From positions 130,574 to 194,573 of the forward strand of contig JAKLJG010000002.1 in assembly GCA_023151255.1 (NCBI GenBank): a DNA stretch of 64,000 nt, written 5' to 3'. Of this stretch, positions 19,790 through 28,893 are shown piece by piece. A program made the translations under genes and the position numbers. This stretch comes from Cyclobacteriaceae bacterium (lineage in GTDB: Bacteria > Bacteroidota > Bacteroidia > Cytophagales > Cyclobacteriaceae). Positions within the stretch are counted from its first letter, which is position 1; the number at the start of each line of letters is the position of its first letter. The notes below the pieces were generated by a model. That model ran no database searches and had not been told where the DNA came from. It saw nothing but the letters and a program-made list of their open reading frames with translations.

Positions 19790-22732
19790 TTACTTGCAAT
19801 ATTCAAAAATTGACTGGTAAATAACATCCTGTATGCGTGAACGGATATTAGCGCTAATTAGTTTATTGTTCCGGTCAGGATAAACCCGGTTCGATAGAAA
19901 AACATATACCAAATCAAACTCCGGGTCAATCCACATGCAGGTTCCCGTAAAGCCGGTGTGGCCGTATGTTTTTGGCGATGCCCACCATGAGGTGGGGCTT
20001 GTAAAATCATTGAGCACAGGTTTGTCCCAACCGAGGCCCCTGCGGCTGGTATCAAATTGTTTGTTGGTGAACAGTGTAATGGTTTCGGGTTTATAGTACT
20101 GATAGTGGCCATATGTGCCCATTTGCAGGAGCATTTGCCCGAGTTTGGCTAGGTCGAGGGCGTTGCCAAACAGGCCCGCATGACCGGAGTTACCTCCCAG
20201 CATGGCGGCCCGCTCATCGTGCACAGTTCCGATTATCATGGATTTTCGGAAAATCTTATCATATTCTGTTGGGGTTATCTGCGATGGAGAAAACCGTTGA
20301 AGCGGTGAATAACCGAGTGTATAGGCTCCAAGCGGTTCATAAAAATTCTGTCGGAGAAAATCATCCAATGGCTGGTTGAGCATTTTTTCGGCAAGCCGGT
20401 GCAGGATGATGAAACTCAAATCGCTGTACCGGAAGGGATAAGGGGTACGATCGGGTTTGGTTAGCAGTCTTGATTTCAACGTCCAGCTCCAGATTGAGTC
20501 TTTAATATGTTCTGCAGCGTACAGGTTGGGCGCGACCTGCAACGGATAGTTATCGCTTTTCGCACGACTGTAATATTGAGGAAGCAGCGTGGTGTCTTTC
20601 ATGGTAAGGGGGTACCACGGTTCAAACGGCACCAGCCCGGCCTGGTGTGTGAGTATATCTTTTATGATGATATCTTTTTTATTTGAGTTTTGCATCTCCG
20701 GCAGGTACACCGATGCTTTTTTATAAATGTCGATAATGCCTCTTTCGTGCAGAAACATAATGGCCTGCAACGTTGCTGATACTTTTGTTAAGGAAGCAAG
20801 ATCATAGATGGTTTGATCGGTAACAGCAGTTTGGTTGTCGTACGTGAACCACCCGTACGATTGCTGAAATACGACTTTGCCTTTTCGCACTACAACCACC
20901 TGGCAGCCGGGTGTTGCTTTTGCGTCAATCGCCTCGCGGGCTACTATATTTATTTTCTCCAAAACCTTGCTGCTCATTGCGGCTTCTTCGGGCTGGCCGA
21001 ATTGCAGTACACGCAGCGGGGGAAGTTCAATACCCGAGCCAGCCGGTATAGCCGGACTGATGGTTACCGGTATAAAACCTGCCACCTGGCGGGCGCCAAA
21101 AATAGCCTGCGGAATCAGCTTGCGAAGAAATTCCTCATCGGAATAAACCTGAAGAATTGCAGGCGCTGTATCGAATGATTTTATTTTGGAGGGCGGGGTG
21201 AAATTACAAACAACCAGGTTGGTGCTTTGATTTAACTTATTGAGCAATTGAGTATACTCGTTTTCGAGTTGTGTGGCATAGGGAAATATTCCGGCAATAA
21301 CCACGTTAAATTTTTTCAGTTCGCCCAGCAGTCCTGTGGTATCTTCCGGTTGCTGCAATGAAAAGTTCTTGATGGGAGCATATTTACCGAGGTATTCCGT
21401 AAAGGCCTGGTTAGCCCGCTCACCAATTGCTAAAGTGGCCACGGTAAGTTGGTCGAAGTTGGTAAGTGGCAATAAACTGTTATCATTCTTAACCAGGGCA
21501 ACCGAGTTAATGGCCAGTTCATATTGCAAGAGATTGGTTTCAGGGGTGTTCAGTTGGCTGATGAGGATTTCTTTTTCTGCTGGTAAATCAATTTGATGCT
21601 TAAAGTCATATTTTAAAGACAGTACTTTTTTTACTTTGGCATCCAGTTGTGCTGAAAGTGCCGGTGTTCGTTTTATAGCTTTTCGAATTCTTCTGATGGT
21701 AGCGGGTATATTTTCCGGAAACAGCAAAACATCGTTGCCGGCCTGCAAAGCATACAGTTCAGAATCGCCCGCACGATGTTTATTGAGCACCTGCTTTACA
21801 TCGGGTATGTAGCTAAAGACCAATCCCTGAAAGTTGGTTTTCTTCCGCAGGTAGTCGGCCGTGTACAACATGGGTAATGCTTTTGAAACCACTTTGCTTT
21901 TAGGCGTAAGTGGTTTTCTTCGTTCGGGAAAAATCGGATTGTGTTGGTAAGCGGTAAGTATGGCCGGGCACTGGTTCTCAATCAATCGTTCGAGTACAAA
22001 CAGGTCGTCATTGGTTGAGGAACCGGAGGTAACCACAGGCACGCCCTTTTCAAACCGCTCTACCATCAGGTTATAAACCGGATAATGTTTTACAACCGGA
22101 ATAACGCCATGGTCTATCAACCCGCGCATATAGGCAGCGGCCTTGGCGCTGACGTTGGTTTTATCTTCGCCAAAGGTATGGTAAATCAAATCATCGGTTT
22201 GAAAAGCTGTACTCAAATCAGCCGTGGGGGCAAAGTTGAGGTTAACACCGAGTAACCGGAGTTGCCTGGCAATTTCTTTTCCGAAAGCATAGATGAGTGA
22301 ATCGTTGCGGATGCCACCCAGCATAAGTGTATACGGAAATAGCACGGTGCTGTCCAGCACATTGCCCGGACCCTCCTCGGCATTCATACCAACAAACAGG
22401 GGTACTTTTGCTTGTTGCCTGAATTTTTCGGTTTGGTATATAACGCTGCCCGGGCCACCTTGAGTAAAAACCACTCCCCCGATGCCATAGTTTTCAATAA
22501 GTTTAAGGGTGCGGTCGGCCTGTTCATTATCTCTGGCATTTACCGGTACCATTAATAACTGACCAATTTTTTCGGTTGCCGAAAGGGTTTTAAATACGCT
22601 GTCAACCCATAGCTTTTTTGCGGTTTGCGCGGATACCGAGTTTGTAAACACTATACATAGCACCAGTATAGCCCAAACTTTTTTGCCTTGCGTACCGTTA
22701 CAATTTTTGTAATTCAACCCTAATAAGTTCAT
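19790..22732 (-). CDS. GH3-like domain fused to class C-type serine hydrolase
   Basis: 980 residues from the ATG at 22732, exported by a signal peptide (KKVWAILVLCIVFTNSVSA). Residues ~40-370 have a glycoside hydrolase family 3 fold (GQLLMVPVNARDN, VGMNAEEGPG, GVNLNFAPTADLST). The family's catalytic KH(F)PGH(GD) motif is replaced by KHYPVYN near residue 214, and the usual nucleophile motif (TDALNM) reads SYIPDV near residue 306. A GH3 C-terminal-like domain follows. The last ~370 residues are a beta-lactamase/DD-peptidase fold with SLTK (SxxK) near residue 648, YSD near residue 767 and HTG near residue 924. The hydrolase half looks active; the GH3 half may have lost activity. A longer frame to 22792 would overlap the divergent gene. 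Confidence 0.88.
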   Translation of the reverse strand: MNLLGLNYKNCNGTQGKKVWAILVLCIVFTNSVSAQTAKKLWVDSVFKTLSATEKIGQLLMVPVNARDNEQADRTLKLIENYGIGGVVFTQGGPGSVIYQTEKFRQQAKVPLFVGMNAEEGPGNVLDSTVLFPYTLMLGGIRNDSLIYAFGKEIARQLRLLGVNLNFAPTADLSTAFQTDDLIYHTFGEDKTNVSAKAAAYMRGLIDHGVIPVVKHYPVYNLMVERFEKGVPVVTSGSSTNDDLFVLERLIENQCPAILTAYQHNPIFPERRKPLTPKSKVVSKALPMLYTADYLRKKTNFQGLVFSYIPDVKQVLNKHRAGDSELYALQAGNDVLLFPENIPATIRRIRKAIKRTPALSAQLDAKVKKVLSLKYDFKHQIDLPAEKEILISQLNTPETNLLQYELAINSVALVKNDNSLLPLTNFDQLTVATLAIGERANQAFTEYLGKYAPIKNFSLQQPEDTTGLLGELKKFNVVIAGIFPYATQLENEYTQLLNKLNQSTNLVVCNFTPPSKIKSFDTAPAILQVYSDEEFLRKLIPQAIFGARQVAGFIPVTISPAIPAGSGIELPPLRVLQFGQPEEAAMSSKVLEKINIVAREAIDAKATPGCQVVVVRKGKVVFQQSYGWFTYDNQTAVTDQTIYDLASLTKVSATLQAIMFLHERGIIDIYKKASVYLPEMQNSNKKDIIIKDILTHQAGLVPFEPWYPLTMKDTTLLPQYYSRAKSDNYPLQVAPNLYAAEHIKDSIWSWTLKSRLLTKPDRTPYPFRYSDLSFIILHRLAEKMLNQPLDDFLRQNFYEPLGAYTLGYSPLQRFSPSQITPTEYDKIFRKSMIIGTVHDERAAMLGGNSGHAGLFGNALDLAKLGQMLLQMGTYGHYQYYKPETITLFTNKQFDTSRRGLGWDKPVLNDFTSPTSWWASPKTYGHTGFTGTCMWIDPEFDLVYVFLSNRVYPDRNNKLISANIRSRIQDVIYQSIFEYCK

Positions 22733-22779
22733 TTTTGTAACACCCAAATTATACAAATCAGCGCAGTTTTTTGGTTTCC

Positions 22780-23157
22780 ATGAAAATTCCATCGCTCTTT
22801 ATTAAAACACCGAAGCACCGCAGGTTTAATTTTATTCCGCGGCATTATGATCCGGTGGAGGAAGAACGCAAGTTACGTGAGGAACGTATTCGCGCAGAAT
22901 TGGGCATGAATAAGAAGGCTGAGCATGAAATTGAATCGGAAGCCCTGGGCTATCGGCAGCGTATGGCTGGGTCGTTTCGCGGGGCAAAAAAAACATCTTC
23001 TGCGCAAGCCGATCCGTCAGCCAGCTTACTCCGGCTTATTGTCCTCACGTTTTTGGCCGTGTGGCTGATAGCTTATTTGCATTATGGATCCCAGGCGCTA
23101 TATGGCTTGTTGCTGATTGTTCCGTTTTATCTCTACTTAAAATTCCGGAAACGGTAA
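22780..23157 (+). CDS. Hypothetical membrane protein
   Basis: A 125-residue protein starting at the ATG at 22780 (MKIPSLFIKTPKHRRF). The first ~80 residues are charged and probably cytoplasmic with a helical stretch (EEERKLREERIRAEL). The C-terminus holds two closely spaced membrane helices (LLRLIVLTFLAVWLIAYL and QALYGLLLIVPFYLYL). No catalytic motif is seen. It is divergent from the GH3-like gene and precedes mutL by 10 bases, so the two are probably co-transcribed. I do not recognise a characterised family. Confidence 0.7.
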   Translation: MKIPSLFIKTPKHRRFNFIPRHYDPVEEERKLREERIRAELGMNKKAEHEIESEALGYRQRMAGSFRGAKKTSSAQADPSASLLRLIVLTFLAVWLIAYLHYGSQALYGLLLIVPFYLYLKFRKR

Positions 23158-23167
23158 CTGCACATTC

Positions 23168-24949
23168 ATGCCGGATGTCATTCAGTTATTACCCGATTCC
23201 ATTGCCAACCAGATTGCTGCCGGTGAGGTAGTGCAGCGGCCTGCTTCGGCTGTAAAAGAATTGCTGGAAAATTCTATTGATGCAGGCTGTACATCAGTAA
23301 AACTTATTGTTAAAGATGCCGGCAAAACGTTAATCCAGGTTATTGATGATGGCAGCGGCATGAGCGAAACGGATGCCCGTATGAGTCTGGAGCGGCATGC
23401 CACCTCCAAGATTCGCAAAGCTGAAGATCTGTTTACCATCCGTACGATGGGCTTTCGGGGTGAGGCGCTTGCCTCCATAGCGGCAGTGTCACAACTGGAA
23501 ATGCGCACCCGCCTTGCCGATAGAGAGCTGGGCACGTTGCTGGTGGTGGAGGCTTCGGAAGTAAAGAAGCAAGAGCCTGTTGCCTGCGATAAAGGAACGA
23601 GTATCAGCGTAAAAAATTTGTTTTTCAATATTCCGGCCAGGCGGAATTTTCTGAAATCTAATCCGGTAGAATTGCGACATGTTGTGGAGGAGTTTCAACG
23701 GCTGGCCTTGGCGTATCCGTCAATTAGCTTTTCCATGATCCAGGGCGATGAGTTGGTTTATGACTTACCTGCCGGCAAGATAAGCCAACGTATTATTAAC
23801 CTGTTTGGGCGCGCGTATCAGGAGCAACTGGCGGCTTGCCGCGAAGAAACTGAACGGGTTCGGGTAACCGGGTATGTAGGCAAACCGGAGTTTGCCCGTA
23901 AAACACGAGGCGAACAATTTTTGTTTGTGAACAATCGGTTCATCCGAAGCAATTACCTGAATCATGCCGTGATGACTGCATTTGAGGGGCTGCTTCCGGA
24001 AAACTCGTTTCCGTTTTATGTGTTATTTATTGAAATCGATCCAAAACACATTGACGTTAATGTACATCCGACAAAAACCGAGATTAAATTTGATGATGAA
24101 CGTGCAATTTACGCGGTAATCCGTGCGGCCGTCCGGCAGGCGCTGGGCACGCACAGCCTGGCTCCGTCTATCGATTTTTCGGAAGATGTGAACATCATAT
24201 CTAAACTCAGCCAAAGCGGTAAGCCGATGGAGGTTTATTTTGAAGAACGTTTTCAGCCGGCAACCATCCGTGCTTCAGCAGACTGGCAAAAGTTATTTGA
24301 AACCGGATTACCAAACAGCCGGTTGATTGGTGCAGATGAAAAAAGTGAGTTGTTTGATAAGGTGCCTCGCGTTGAACCGGAATTAACTGGCGGGTTATTT
24401 CAACTGTTTAATCAATACATTATTCAGCCGGTTATTCGCGGCCTTATGATTATTGATCAGCAAGCTGCGCATGAACGTATTTTGTATGAACGATTTTTAA
24501 ACAAGCTTCAATCCAAATCGGGCGAAAGCCAGCAAAGTTTGTTTCCGCAGGCGGTTACATTTTTGCCGGCTGACTATGCCTTGCTCACCGAAATGACACC
24601 TGAAATTCTCGCGCTCGGATTTCGGTTCGAGCCGTTTGGAAAAAATACAATACAGATACTGGGCATCCCGGCAGGATTACGTCCGGGACGCGAGAAAGAA
24701 TTACTCGAGGGCTTAATCGAGCAATTCAAAGGCAATCAGGCCGAACTGGCATTACCGCTTACCGAAAACCTGGCTCGGTCGCTTGCCTCGCGGGCATCCG
24801 TTAAAGCAGGTGATAAACTTGAACCGGAAATGATGCAATCAATTGCCGGAGAACTGTTTTCCTGTACGGCACCAAATTATAATCCGGAAGGCCGGCCCAC
24901 ATTTTTTATTCTTGATTTGCCGAAAATTCAAACGTACTTTAACCGATAA
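23168..24949 (+). CDS. mutL: DNA mismatch repair endonuclease MutL
   Basis: MutL, 593 residues. The GHKL ATPase motifs are intact: ELLENSIDAG, DDGSGM, RHATSKI and GFRGEALASIAAVS within the first ~110 residues. The C-terminal dimerisation/endonuclease domain has DQQAAHERILYE near residue 440, which keeps the DQ-x-A-x2-E-x4-E metal-site pattern with glutamine in place of the usual histidine. The distal CPHGRP-type zinc motif is replaced by NPEGRPT, so endonuclease competence is uncertain. It follows the small membrane protein by 10 bases and precedes two rhomboid genes by 9. Confidence 0.95.
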   Translation: MPDVIQLLPDSIANQIAAGEVVQRPASAVKELLENSIDAGCTSVKLIVKDAGKTLIQVIDDGSGMSETDARMSLERHATSKIRKAEDLFTIRTMGFRGEALASIAAVSQLEMRTRLADRELGTLLVVEASEVKKQEPVACDKGTSISVKNLFFNIPARRNFLKSNPVELRHVVEEFQRLALAYPSISFSMIQGDELVYDLPAGKISQRIINLFGRAYQEQLAACREETERVRVTGYVGKPEFARKTRGEQFLFVNNRFIRSNYLNHAVMTAFEGLLPENSFPFYVLFIEIDPKHIDVNVHPTKTEIKFDDERAIYAVIRAAVRQALGTHSLAPSIDFSEDVNIISKLSQSGKPMEVYFEERFQPATIRASADWQKLFETGLPNSRLIGADEKSELFDKVPRVEPELTGGLFQLFNQYIIQPVIRGLMIIDQQAAHERILYERFLNKLQSKSGESQQSLFPQAVTFLPADYALLTEMTPEILALGFRFEPFGKNTIQILGIPAGLRPGREKELLEGLIEQFKGNQAELALPLTENLARSLASRASVKAGDKLEPEMMQSIAGELFSCTAPNYNPEGRPTFFILDLPKIQTYFNR

Positions 24950-24958
24950 TCATTATTC

Positions 24959-25540
24959 ATGTTTAACCTTACACCCACCGTTAAAAACCTGCTCATCATT
25001 AATGTAATGGTATTCATCCTTCAGGCGATTATGCCGCAGGTTACTGCTTACCTTTCGTTATACAATGTGCGCAGCGCGTACTTCCAACCATACCAGTTGT
25101 TTACCTATATGTTCGCACATGGGGGGTTCATGCACATCTTCTTTAATATGCTCATGCTTGCCTTTACCGGCCCGATACTGGAAACCTTCTGGGGATCAAA
25201 ACGGTTTTTACTTTTTTACCTGATAACCGGAGTAGGTGCTGCGCTGTTTAGTGTAGGGATTGATTTGATTTTTGGCGGTGGCGCAGGTGCCATGCTGGGA
25301 GCTTCGGGCGCCATTTACGGAGTGCTGATGGGTTTTGGTATGCTTTTTCCCAATATGGAGGTGATGCTGCTGATACCGCCCATTCCGGTTAAGGCAAAAT
25401 ATTTGGTTTTTATAATGGGCGGATTGACTTTTTTAATGGACCGCAGCGGAAGTGTTGCCCATTTTGCACACCTTGGTGGTATTGTAGTGGCTTATATTTT
25501 GATTAAATTCTGGCGTAGCCAGGGCGGTATGTATTATTAA
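24959..25540 (+). CDS. Rhomboid-family intramembrane serine protease
   Basis: A 193-residue six-helix rhomboid protease. The catalytic serine lies in GASGAIYG (GxSG motif) near residue 117 and the catalytic histidine in HFAHLGG near residue 165. The family's HGGFMHIFFNMLML segment is present near residue 50. It cleaves membrane proteins within the bilayer; the substrate is unknown. Directly followed, 5 bases later, by a second rhomboid gene, and preceded by mutL on the same strand. Confidence 0.93.
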   Translation: MFNLTPTVKNLLIINVMVFILQAIMPQVTAYLSLYNVRSAYFQPYQLFTYMFAHGGFMHIFFNMLMLAFTGPILETFWGSKRFLLFYLITGVGAALFSVGIDLIFGGGAGAMLGASGAIYGVLMGFGMLFPNMEVMLLIPPIPVKAKYLVFIMGGLTFLMDRSGSVAHFAHLGGIVVAYILIKFWRSQGGMYY

Positions 25541-25545
25541 AAGCC

Positions 25546-26427
25546 ATGTTGGAGGAATTTAAAAACGCGTTTAACCGGTATAACAATGCCCACGTTCAGT
25601 TGATCATCATCAACGTTACCGTGTTTTTATTCCTGGTGAGTATTGACCTGGTAACCTGGATTACGGGTACTGAAAGTTTTTTTCAACTGGTTTACCGGCA
25701 ATTCAGTATCCCTTCAGGATACGGTGAGTTTTTCTCGCGGCCATGGACTCTGTTAACCTACATGTTTTCGCACAGTGTGTGGGATATTTTCCATATTCTG
25801 TTCAACATGCTGGTATTGTATTGGTTTGGACGGGTATTTGTGGAGTACCTGGGTAGCGATAAACTTATTGCACTGTATGTTTTGGGCGGATTAACCGGAG
25901 GCATCAGTTACCTGTTGCTATATAACCTGAATCCGGAGTTTTTCGGCAAGGCCGAAATGGTGGGCGCTTCGGGTGCTATTTATGCCATTGTGGTGGGTAC
26001 GGCAACCTTACTACCCAATTATACTTTCTATCTGTTGTTTTTCGGTCCGGTTCGCATCAAATACATAGCCATCTTCTATGTAGTTCTTTCTGTACTGTAT
26101 GTTCGGCAAGGTGTAAACCTGGGCGGCAATATTGCCCACCTGGGCGGGGCGCTGATTGGTTTTATTTACATGAAGCAACTTCAGGCCGGTGTAAACTGGG
26201 GCGGTTGGATAACAACAACGATTTACTGGTTTACGGATCTGTTTAAAAACAAACCTAAAGTAAAGGTAACTTACCGTAGTGAAGACGCCCGGCCCCCCAG
26301 AAAACAAAATGCCGGTAAAGTACCTCAGGAAGAAATTGATGCCATCCTTGATAAGATAAGCGACCGGGGCTACGAAAGCCTGACCAAGGAAGAGAAAGAA
26401 AAGCTGTTTAATGCCAGTAAAAAGTAA
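25546..26427 (+). CDS. Rhomboid-family intramembrane serine protease with C-terminal extension
   Basis: A 293-residue rhomboid protease, the second of a tandem pair. Catalytic serine in VGASGAIYA near residue 141 and histidine in NIAHLGG near residue 200; the SHSVWDIFHILFNMLVL segment matches the helix-2 region. A ~75-residue soluble tail follows, with a charged linker and a closing helix pair (EEIDAILDKISDRGYESLTKEEKE, read in parts) similar to the small domain found at the end of many Bacteroidota rhomboids. The tail may govern substrate choice or localisation; this is inference. Confidence 0.93.
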   Translation: MLEEFKNAFNRYNNAHVQLIIINVTVFLFLVSIDLVTWITGTESFFQLVYRQFSIPSGYGEFFSRPWTLLTYMFSHSVWDIFHILFNMLVLYWFGRVFVEYLGSDKLIALYVLGGLTGGISYLLLYNLNPEFFGKAEMVGASGAIYAIVVGTATLLPNYTFYLLFFGPVRIKYIAIFYVVLSVLYVRQGVNLGGNIAHLGGALIGFIYMKQLQAGVNWGGWITTTIYWFTDLFKNKPKVKVTYRSEDARPPRKQNAGKVPQEEIDAILDKISDRGYESLTKEEKEKLFNASKK

Positions 26428-26431
26428 TCCC

Positions 26432-27118
26432 TCAGACGGTAATCAGCGAAGCAATCCCAAATGCTGCCGCAGCAGCAACGGCTCCAACCAGGGCTACTCG
26501 CAAGGCACCTTTAAAGAGGGGTTGACCGGTTAATTTACTTTTTACCAATCCGAAGACCACCAGGCATATCAGCGTAATGACGCTGGAGTATACCAATCCT
26601 TGTTTGGTGGTATCGGTAAAAAAATATGCAGTTAGCGGAATCAATCCGCCAATCACGTAGGAGATGCCGATGATGAAAGCGCTTTGGTGGGCCCGGTTCT
26701 TATCGGGTTTATCTAATCCTAATTCAAAGCGCATCATAAAGTCAACCCACTTTTTTTTGTCCTTGGCAATGGCGTGTGCTACTTTGTTCTGCAACTCATC
26801 GTCAAGCCCGTATTCGGCAAAAATGTCTTTCGTCTCCTGGATTTCAACGTGGTGCAGGTTTTCAATTTCATCGTATTCCCTGCGTTCTTCCGATTCGTAG
26901 TGCTCAATTTCGGTGCGGCCGGCCAGGTAGCCGCCCAGGCCCATGGCAATAGAGCCGGCAGCGATTTCGGCCAGCCCCGCTGTAATAACTATGGCGTTGC
27001 TATCCACTGCGCCACTCAGCCCCGCGGCCAGCGCAAACGGAACTGTGAGCCCATCGCTCATGCCGATAACAAAATCGCGTACTTTTTCAGACGACTGAAA
27101 GTGTTCTTCCTGGTTCAT
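26432..27118 (-). CDS. VIT1/CCC1-family transporter
   Basis: A 228-residue membrane protein of the vacuolar iron transporter family, which moves Fe2+ or Mn2+. The first helix carries RDFVIGMSDGLTVPFALAAGLSG, the family hallmark. A cytoplasmic charged segment lies between helices 2 and 3 (EIEHYESEERREYDEIENL), where metal-binding glutamates occur in the family, and three more helices follow. It converges on the rhomboid pair with 4 bases between stops. The ion cannot be decided from sequence. Confidence 0.9.
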   Translation of the reverse strand: MNQEEHFQSSEKVRDFVIGMSDGLTVPFALAAGLSGAVDSNAIVITAGLAEIAAGSIAMGLGGYLAGRTEIEHYESEERREYDEIENLHHVEIQETKDIFAEYGLDDELQNKVAHAIAKDKKKWVDFMMRFELGLDKPDKNRAHQSAFIIGISYVIGGLIPLTAYFFTDTTKQGLVYSSVITLICLVVFGLVKSKLTGQPLFKGALRVALVGAVAAAAAFGIASLITV

Positions 27119-27142
27119 AAACTAAAGGTAAAACGAAACCGC

Positions 27143-27805
27143 CTACCGTGTTGATTGATAAATGAAATTTTTAATAGCCCCAATGATTTGCCGGCTGTCA
27201 GTGGAATAGACCAGGTTGCCGCTTTGTTTGTTGAACTTGGCCAGCAGTTCATAAAACTCCGGTTCGGTCAGGTTAAATTCCTCCATCATCTGTTCGCGCA
27301 CTTCCGGATCGTTCACTACTTGCACATACACGAATGTGCGGTTGTTTTCATCCACCACCTTTTGCAGTTTTCGTTTTTCGCGCTGCCACTTCGAAAAGTA
27401 ATCAAAAGGGTTACCCAGTGCGGAAGCCTCGAGGGGTTTTGGCGGAGCGCGGTACGTGCGGGTGATTTCGGTGATGCGCGAAGCCGTAACTGTTACTTCT
27501 TTTAGCATGTTTACTTTTTCGGTTAGGCGGATGAGGATGCCTGACTCTTCGAACAGCAGCGGAAGCTCCAGTGGGTTGTATCCAATCATGGAGATGACCA
27601 ACGTATCAGCTGGTTTTGCAGCAATGGAAAACACACCCTTGTCGTTGGTGCGTGTGCCGGTTTCCGTGCTTTTTATGCGGATGTGTGCCCCCGGCAAAGC
27701 GGCAAGAGTTAACGAATCAACCACAATGCCCCGGTAAAGCAACTGTGCCTGGCATTTTACGAATATGAGCAAGTTCACCAGTAATATGATATGGATGCGT
27801 GTCAA
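27143..27805 (-). CDS. Secreted carboxypeptidase-regulatory-like domain protein
   Basis: A 220-residue exported protein with an N-terminal signal peptide (MTRIHIILLVNLLIFVKCQAQ) and a CarboxypepD_reg-like beta-sandwich at ~22-100 (YRGIVVDSLTLAALPGAHIRI, GTRTNDKGVFSI, DTLVISMIGYNPLELPL), the fold found at the N-terminus of SusC-like receptors. The rest is helical and charged (FSKWQREKRKLQKVVDENN), with no barrel. The start appears to be a TTG at 27805: no in-frame ATG exists before the upstream stop, and the signal peptide begins right there. Function unknown. Confidence 0.75.
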   Translation of the reverse strand: MTRIHIILLVNLLIFVKCQAQLLYRGIVVDSLTLAALPGAHIRIKSTETGTRTNDKGVFSIAAKPADTLVISMIGYNPLELPLLFEESGILIRLTEKVNMLKEVTVTASRITEITRTYRAPPKPLEASALGNPFDYFSKWQREKRKLQKVVDENNRTFVYVQVVNDPEVREQMMEEFNLTEPEFYELLAKFNKQSGNLVYSTDSRQIIGAIKNFIYQSTR

Positions 27806-27846
27806 CAGTTTTAAAAACGTATTGGATAAGATGAATTATTGAAGAA

Positions 27847-28893
27847 TTAAGTTTTATTGGCCAATTGCCCGCAGGCGGCATCAATATCTTTTCCACGGCT
27901 TTTTCGGATGCGGGCCACGATGCCGTGTTTGGTTAGCAGGGTTTGATACATGGCCACGGCTTCGGGCGATGCCTGCTGAAACCGCCCATCATCAATGGGG
28001 TTATATTCAATCAGGTTTACTTTTGAAGGAACGATCTTGCAGAATTTTACCAAAGCATTCGCATGCTCAGGGGTATCGTTTACATCCTTCCACACCACAT
28101 ATTCATAGGTCACTTTTCGTTTTGTTTTTTTGTACCAGTAGGTCAGCGCTTCGGCCAAATCTTCCAACGGATTGGTGTCGTTAATGGGCATGATCGAAGA
28201 GCGGGTTTCGTTTAATGCATCGTGTAGGGAAACGGCCAGGTTAAATTTAACGTTATCATCTGCCATTTTTTTGATCATCTTGGCAATACCAACAGTTGAT
28301 AGAGTAATACGCTTGGATGCCATGTTTAATCCTTCGGGCGAAGTTATTTTGTCAATCGCTGCAATTACATTGGCATAATTCAGCAAGGGTTCGCCCATGC
28401 CCATAAATACAATGTTGGTAAGCGGGCGGTTAAAAAACAATTCTGCCTGCTGGCGGATGGCAACCACCTGGTCGTAAATTTCATCAGCCGACAGGTTGCG
28501 CATTCGTTTCAGCCGGGCGGTGGCACAGAACTTACAATCCAGGCTGCAGCCCACCTGAGAGGATACGCATGCTGTAATGCGGTTGTTGGTAGGGATAAGC
28601 ACGGATTCGACCACCAGGCCATCGTGCAGTGTGACAGCATTTTTTATGGTGCCGTCTTCGCTGCGCTGCATGGTATCTACGCGGATGTGGTTGATGGTGA
28701 AGTGTTGTTTGAGTTTCTCGCGCAAGCCTAGCGATATATTGGTCATTTGGTCAAAATCTTTGACCGCTTTTTTCCAAAGCCACTCATACACCTGGTTAGC
28801 CCGAAAAGGTTTTTCGTTTTGTTCAACAAAAAATGCTTTTAACTCAGCCAGCGTGAGTTTGCGAATGTCTTTCTTTTCGATACCGGTAATCAT
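27847..28893 (-). CDS. rlmN: 23S rRNA (adenine(2503)-C(2))-methyltransferase RlmN
   Basis: Radical-SAM methyltransferase, 348 residues, that methylates A2503 of 23S rRNA and A37 of some tRNAs. The iron-sulfur cluster motif CSLDCKFC is near residue 116. The SAM-binding GEPLLNY segment and the second-half VSLHDALNETRSSIMPIN segment are typical, and the C-terminal catalytic cysteine lies in DAACGQL near residue 340. Its ATG overlaps the stop of the upstream gene by 4 bases (ATGA), so it is translationally coupled to the small secreted protein. Confidence 0.96.
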   Translation of the reverse strand: MITGIEKKDIRKLTLAELKAFFVEQNEKPFRANQVYEWLWKKAVKDFDQMTNISLGLREKLKQHFTINHIRVDTMQRSEDGTIKNAVTLHDGLVVESVLIPTNNRITACVSSQVGCSLDCKFCATARLKRMRNLSADEIYDQVVAIRQQAELFFNRPLTNIVFMGMGEPLLNYANVIAAIDKITSPEGLNMASKRITLSTVGIAKMIKKMADDNVKFNLAVSLHDALNETRSSIMPINDTNPLEDLAEALTYWYKKTKRKVTYEYVVWKDVNDTPEHANALVKFCKIVPSKVNLIEYNPIDDGRFQQASPEAVAMYQTLLTKHGIVARIRKSRGKDIDAACGQLANKT

